From Clostridia bacterium (GTDB lineage: Bacteria > Bacillota > Clostridia > Oscillospirales > Butyricicoccaceae), in assembly GCA_017560175.1 (NCBI GenBank), contig JAFYOK010000044.1:1-8958 (forward strand): a stretch of 8,958 nucleotides of DNA, given 5' to 3'. The notes below the pieces were generated by a model that worked only from the letters and a program-made list of their open reading frames with translations, was not told the DNA's origin and searched no databases. The position numbers and the translations under genes were made by a program. Positions within the stretch are counted from its first letter, which is position 1, and each line of letters starts with the position of its first letter. Positions 5,987-8,958 of this stretch are shown here, piece by piece.

Positions 5987-7321
5987 ATGAATATTTCCGA
6001 AATGAAAAAGCTGGCCTGCGAAGCCATTGATGCTTATGCAGACAAACTGATCGCGCTGGAATCCTCGATTTATCATGAGCCCGAGCTGGGCTATAAGGAG
6101 TTCAAGACTGCCGCCAAGATCAAGGCGGCACTGGATGAACTCGGCTATACATATACCGACGGTCATGCCGTTACAGGTATCATCACCCCTGTAAAGGGTC
6201 GTGACCATAAGGTCAACCTGGCCGTTATGGGCGAGTTGGATGCCGTCATTGTCAAGGGTCATCCCTGTGCCGATCCCGTCACCGGCGGTGCCCATGCCTG
6301 CGGTCATTCCTGCCAGGCCGTATCGGTTGTCGGTGTTGCCGCAGCCCTCAAGGCGCCCGGCATCATGGAGAACCTGGACGGCGATGTCACACTGATGCAT
6401 GTTCCTTCCGAAGAGTTTGTCGAACTGGAATACCGCCAGAGCCTCAAGGATCAGGGCATCATTGGTCTGTTCGGCGGCAAGCAGGAGTTTATCCGACTGG
6501 GCCTCATGGACAACATCGATATGATGATTATGCAGCACACTTCGGTCACTGAGAATGTCGGTGCTGAGGAGTGGAGCAAGGGCAACTGCGGCGGCGCCAT
6601 TGGCAAGGGCTTCGTCGGCAAGCTGATCCAGTATACAGGTAAGGCTTCCCATGCAGCGCTGCCTCACATGGGTGTCAATGCGCTGAAGGCTGCACAGCTG
6701 GGTCTGTCGGCCATCGATGCACATCGTGAGACCTTCCGCAACGAGGACGGTATCCGTGTCCATCCCATCATCACCAAGGGCGGCGACCTGGTCAATGTCG
6801 TTCCCGACGATGTCCGTCTGGAAACCTATGTCCGCGGCAGCAACACCAAGGCCATTCTGGAAGCATCCGAGAAGGTCGACCGTGCCCTCCAGGCCGGTGC
6901 TATGGCGCTGGGTGCCGAGTGCAAGATCGTCAATCTGCCCGGCTATATGTGCCCCTTTGAGAGCGAAGAGCTGAAGGATGCCGTTTATGACAACCTCAAG
7001 TATGTCCTGGGCGAAGAGAACTGCCACCGCAACGGCCCCGGCGGTTCCACCGACGCTTCCGACGTATCCAATATCATGCCCGTCGTCCACATGCGCATCG
7101 GCGGTGCCCGTGGCACAGCCCACGGTGCCGACTATGAGATCGCACGTCCCGACCTGGCCGTTATTGCAGCTGCCAAGATCATGGCCTGCACAACCATCGA
7201 TCTGCTGGCCAACGGTGCCGAAAAGGCGCTGGAAGTCAAGGAGAAGTTCGTTGCACCCATGACCAAGGAAGAGTATCTGACTTCCGGTTGGTGCAAGCTG
7301 GAAAAGGGCAAGGATTTCTAA
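5987..7321 (+). CDS. M20 family amidohydrolase, first of a tandem pair
   Basis: Cytosolic metal-dependent amide or peptide hydrolase of the M20D-like branch (relatives include AbgA/AbgB aminobenzoyl-glutamate hydrolase and HmrA). The 444 residues are typical. The metal site signature is HACGH, with C105 and H107. PSEE (140-143) supplies the catalytic and ligand glutamates E142/E143, and H184 lies in MQH. GKASHAA (H222) marks the insertion domain, and H379 lies in GTAHG. GGSTDASDVS (352-361) is the usual C-terminal loop. The start is taken at 5987, because the product then aligns from residue 1 with its downstream paralogue, while an upstream in-frame ATG at 5942 falls at the predicted transcription start. 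AAGGA lies 11 nt before it, rather far. The stop is 40 nt before the next gene with no terminator between. The substrate is unknown; N-acyl or aminoacyl amides or dipeptides are plausible. Confidence 0.9.
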   Translation: MNISEMKKLACEAIDAYADKLIALESSIYHEPELGYKEFKTAAKIKAALDELGYTYTDGHAVTGIITPVKGRDHKVNLAVMGELDAVIVKGHPCADPVTGGAHACGHSCQAVSVVGVAAALKAPGIMENLDGDVTLMHVPSEEFVELEYRQSLKDQGIIGLFGGKQEFIRLGLMDNIDMMIMQHTSVTENVGAEEWSKGNCGGAIGKGFVGKLIQYTGKASHAALPHMGVNALKAAQLGLSAIDAHRETFRNEDGIRVHPIITKGGDLVNVVPDDVRLETYVRGSNTKAILEASEKVDRALQAGAMALGAECKIVNLPGYMCPFESEELKDAVYDNLKYVLGEENCHRNGPGGSTDASDVSNIMPVVHMRIGGARGTAHGADYEIARPDLAVIAAAKIMACTTIDLLANGAEKALEVKEKFVAPMTKEEYLTSGWCKLEKGKDF

Positions 7322-7361
7322 AAATCATTCAAGTTTTATAACACAGAAAGGATAGATCACC

Positions 7362-8702
7362 ATGAATGTACAGGAAATGAAAAAGCTGGCTTGCGAAGCC
7401 ATCGACAAGAATGCAGAAAAGATCATCGCTCTGGGCAACAGCATCTTTAAGGAGCCCGAGCTGGGTTATAAGGAGTTCAAGACCGCTGCCAAGGTTCAGG
7501 CTGCTCTGGATGAGCTGGGCCTCGAGCATAAGGACGGCGTTGCCGTTACAGGTATCCTGACCCCCTTCAAGGGTCGTGACCACAAGGCGCACCTGGCGCT
7601 GATGGGCGAGCTGGACGCCGTTCTGGTCAAGGATCATCCCTGCGCTGATCCCGAGACCGGTGCTGCCCATGCCTGCGGTCACTTTGCACAGGCTGCTGCT
7701 CTGGTCGGCGTTGCTTATGCGCTGAAGGAGACCGGCATCATGGAGCATCTGGATGGCGACATCACACTGATGCATGTTCCTGCCGAAGAGTTCGTCGAAC
7801 TGGAATGGCGTAAGAAGGAGCTGATCGACAACCAGGGCGCTGTCAAGCTGCTGGGCGGTAAGCAGGAGTTTATCCGTCTGGGCGTATTTGATGATGTTGA
7901 CATGATGGTCATGCAGCACTCGAGAGCCACCGAGGATGAAGATCGTCCCCAGGAGATCAAGGCAGACGCCGGCGGCACAGGTATGGGCTTTGTCGGCCGC
8001 ATGATCCAGTATACAGGCAAGGCTTCCCACGCCGCTGCTCCTCATATGGGCGTCAACGCTCTGAAGGCAGCTCAGCTGGGTCTGGCCGGTATCGATGCCA
8101 ACCGTGAGACCTTCCAGGATAAGGATATGATCCGTGTCCATCCCATCATCACCAAGGGCGGCGACCTGGTCAATGTCGTTCCCGATGATGTCCGTCTGGA
8201 GACCTATGTCCGTGGTCTGTCGGTTGACGCCGTTCTGGATGCTGCTGCTAAGGTTGACCGCGCACTGCAGGCCGGTGCTTACGCTATGGGCCCCGAGTGC
8301 CACTGCAACATCACACATCTGCCCGGCTACATCATCCCCTACGAGAGCGACGAGCTGAAGGATATCGTATTCGACAACCTGAAGTATGTCTGGGGTGAAG
8401 ATAAGGTCAAGCGTAACGGCGGCGGCGGTTCCACCGACGCATCCGACGTTTCGGTCATCATGCCCACCGTCCACTTCAACAACGGCGGCGCTAAGGGTAT
8501 CGGTCACGGCAACAACTATTGCGTTGGCAACGAAGAGTACATCTACCTCAACGCTGCCAAGGGTATGGTCTGCACAGCCATCGATCTGCTGGCCAACGGC
8601 GCCGAGAAGGCTCTGTTCGTCAAGGAGAACTTCAAGCCCTTCATGACTAAGGAAGAGTACCTCACCAAGTGGTGCCAGCTGGAACCCGGTAAGGATTTCT
8701 AA
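7362..8702 (+). CDS. M20 family amidohydrolase, second of a tandem pair
   Basis: Paralogue of the preceding gene: by hand count 38 differences in the first 150 residues, so about 75% identity. The 446 residues keep every candidate catalytic position: HACGH (C105, H107), PAEE (E142/E143), MQH (H186), GKASHAA (H223) and GHG (H382). The main divergence is a loop at about 187-205 (ATEDEDRPQEIKADAGG), where the partner has a shorter tryptophan-containing segment. This could change substrate choice or subunit contacts. AGAAAGGA at 7345-7352 lies 9 nt before the ATG. It ends KWCQLEPGKDF and is followed by a perfect terminator. It is co-transcribed with the first copy; the two may form a heteromeric enzyme or handle different substrates. 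A second copy of its last codons appears at 8887. Confidence 0.9.
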   Translation: MNVQEMKKLACEAIDKNAEKIIALGNSIFKEPELGYKEFKTAAKVQAALDELGLEHKDGVAVTGILTPFKGRDHKAHLALMGELDAVLVKDHPCADPETGAAHACGHFAQAAALVGVAYALKETGIMEHLDGDITLMHVPAEEFVELEWRKKELIDNQGAVKLLGGKQEFIRLGVFDDVDMMVMQHSRATEDEDRPQEIKADAGGTGMGFVGRMIQYTGKASHAAAPHMGVNALKAAQLGLAGIDANRETFQDKDMIRVHPIITKGGDLVNVVPDDVRLETYVRGLSVDAVLDAAAKVDRALQAGAYAMGPECHCNITHLPGYIIPYESDELKDIVFDNLKYVWGEDKVKRNGGGGSTDASDVSVIMPTVHFNNGGAKGIGHGNNYCVGNEEYIYLNAAKGMVCTAIDLLANGAEKALFVKENFKPFMTKEEYLTKWCQLEPGKDF

Positions 8703-8707
8703 AATAA
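8667..8707 (+). repeat. Direct repeat, upstream copy (gene 3' end and UTR)
   Basis: This 41-bp segment covers the last 11-12 codons, stop and first 3' UTR bases of the second amidohydrolase gene. It recurs at 8887-8927 with one mismatch (8688 G against 8908 T), a constant offset of 220 bp. Similarity continues imperfectly through the terminator stem to the window end. Confidence 0.9.
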
Positions 8708-8715
8708 ATAACTAT

Positions 8716-8746
8716 AAGGACTTCGCCATTTGGCGAAGTCCTTTTT
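8716..8746 (+). terminator. Rho-independent terminator of the amidohydrolase operon
   Basis: AAGGACTTCGCC (8716-8727) and GGCGAAGTCCTT (8732-8743) form a perfect 12-bp stem with an ATTT loop, followed by a T run to 8746. It lies 13 bp after the stop codon. Confidence 0.93.
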
Positions 8747-8779
8747 GATGCCTGTACACTGCACCGGGTAAATATAATG

Positions 8780-8801
8780 TCCCCTCGGAGAGCCGAAGGG
8801 G
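8780..8801. repeat. Palindromic element, hairpin 1
   Basis: CCCC-TCGG (8781-8788) pairs with CCGA-A-GGGG (8793-8801) around an AGAG loop with a single bulged A at 8797. It is the first of three consecutive foldable units in the 140-bp stretch between the terminator and the duplicated gene tail. A TATAAT at 8773-8778 precedes it but lacks a convincing -35. Confidence 0.65.
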
Positions 8802-8805
8802 GCAT

Positions 8806-8831
8806 ACGGGGGAAACCGGGTTTCCGCCCGT
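8806..8831. repeat. Palindromic element, hairpin 2
   Basis: ACGGG+GGAAAC (8806-8816) pairs with GTTTCC (8820-8825) and CCCGT (8827-8831) around a CGG loop, with a bulged G at 8826. That gives 11 base pairs. It overlaps by one base the closing stem of the next structure. Confidence 0.7.
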
Positions 8832-8886
8832 AAATCGCGTCGGCGGTAGCCGATATAGCTGCTTCCGCAGAAGCAGCCGCGATTTA
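8831..8886. repeat. Palindromic element, three-way-junction fold
   Basis: A 9-bp closing stem, TAAATCGCG (8831-8839) with CGCGATTTA (8878-8886), encloses two perfect hairpins. These are TCGGC/GCCGA (8840-8844 with 8849-8853, loop GGTA) and GCTGCTTC/GAAGCAGC (8858-8865 with 8870-8877, loop CGCA). Only four bases (TATA, 8854-8857) are unpaired at the junction. Such economy points to a selected structure: a short interspersed palindromic repeat, a miniature mobile element end, or a structured RNA. The right arm ends exactly where the duplicated gene tail begins. The family is not identified. Confidence 0.75.
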
Positions 8887-8922
8887 AAGTGGTGCCAGCT
8901 GGAACCCTGTAAGGATTTCTAA
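8887..8922 (+). pseudogene. Duplicated 3' remnant of the amidohydrolase gene
   Basis: These bases encode the same C-terminal tail as the upstream gene (K-W-C-Q-L-E-P-C-K-D-F then TAA), with a single G-to-T change turning the penultimate glycine into cysteine. No coding sequence precedes it: the adjacent bases are the palindromic element. It matches the second amidohydrolase gene much better than the first, so it derives from that copy, by partial duplication or as the last trace of a third tandem copy. Confidence 0.8.
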
Positions 8923-8936
8923 AATAAGCTATGATA

Positions 8937-8958
8937 AAGGACTTCTCCATTCGGCGAA
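8937..8958 (+). terminator. Second, degraded copy of the operon terminator (cut by window end)
   Basis: AAGGACTTC-T-CC, a loop ATTC, and GG-C-GAA match the terminator at 8716-8746. A T-C mismatch replaces one stem pair (T8946 opposite C8955). The rest of the 3' arm and the T run lie beyond the window. Confidence 0.6.

Noticed and set aside
5885..8507. Two long minus-strand frames (412 and 392 residues) opposite the amidohydrolases
   Set aside because: They resemble each other only because the sense genes are paralogues. Both are register mirrors of the sense frames and lack initiation signals.
8747..8886. CRISPR array or insertion sequence
   Set aside because: There are no regularly spaced identical repeats and no transposase reading frame; the structure is a single set of distinct hairpins.
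8699..8950. 83-residue minus-strand frame over the palindromic element
   Set aside because: It crosses the terminator and all three hairpins and has no good ribosome site. Reading frames through interspersed palindromes are commonly spurious.

Overview
The window looks like a piece of chromosome from a GC-rich member of the Bacillota (Firmicutes), most likely an anaerobic gut-type Clostridia or Negativicutes. This is inferred from strong AGGAGG-type ribosome sites, sigma-A-like promoters in AT-rich gaps, GC-rich coding regions and TrkA/TrkH and PepT-like proteins of Gram-positive type. Genus and species cannot be fixed from the sequence alone. Six confident genes are present, plus a gene tail at each edge.

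Left edge (1-200): an AT-rich 3' end of an unidentified plus-strand gene, about 34% GC by hand count, is followed by two close hairpins that separate it from the convergent alr gene. Minus strand (224-4332): alr (alanine racemase, D-alanine for peptidoglycan) has its own short promoter next to the terminator of the upstream trkA-trkH operon. That operon encodes a complete Trk-type potassium uptake system: TrkA, a cytosolic gating protein with two nucleotide-binding domains, and TrkH, the membrane translocation subunit. The stop codon of trkA lies within the ribosome site of trkH.

A 310-bp divergent intergenic region (4333-4642) carries outward promoters for trkA and for a plus-strand M20 peptidase-T-like metallohydrolase (4643-5770) that ends in a strong terminator. 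Next comes a separately promoted two-gene operon (5987-8702) encoding tandem paralogous M20-family amidohydrolases, about 75% identical over their first 150 residues, followed by another strong terminator. The right half of the window is therefore a small cluster of three cytosolic dizinc-type peptide or amide hydrolases with no transporter or regulator in view.

Right edge (8747-8958): after the terminator lies a compact array of three palindromic structures (two hairpins and a three-way-junction fold closed by a 9-bp inverted repeat). A second copy of the last 12 codons of the upstream amidohydrolase gene, with its 3' UTR and part of its terminator, abuts this array directly. This 220-bp-offset duplication around a structured element is the most unusual thing in the window. 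The rest is ordinary core or metabolic sequence, and I see no convincing new multi-gene system.
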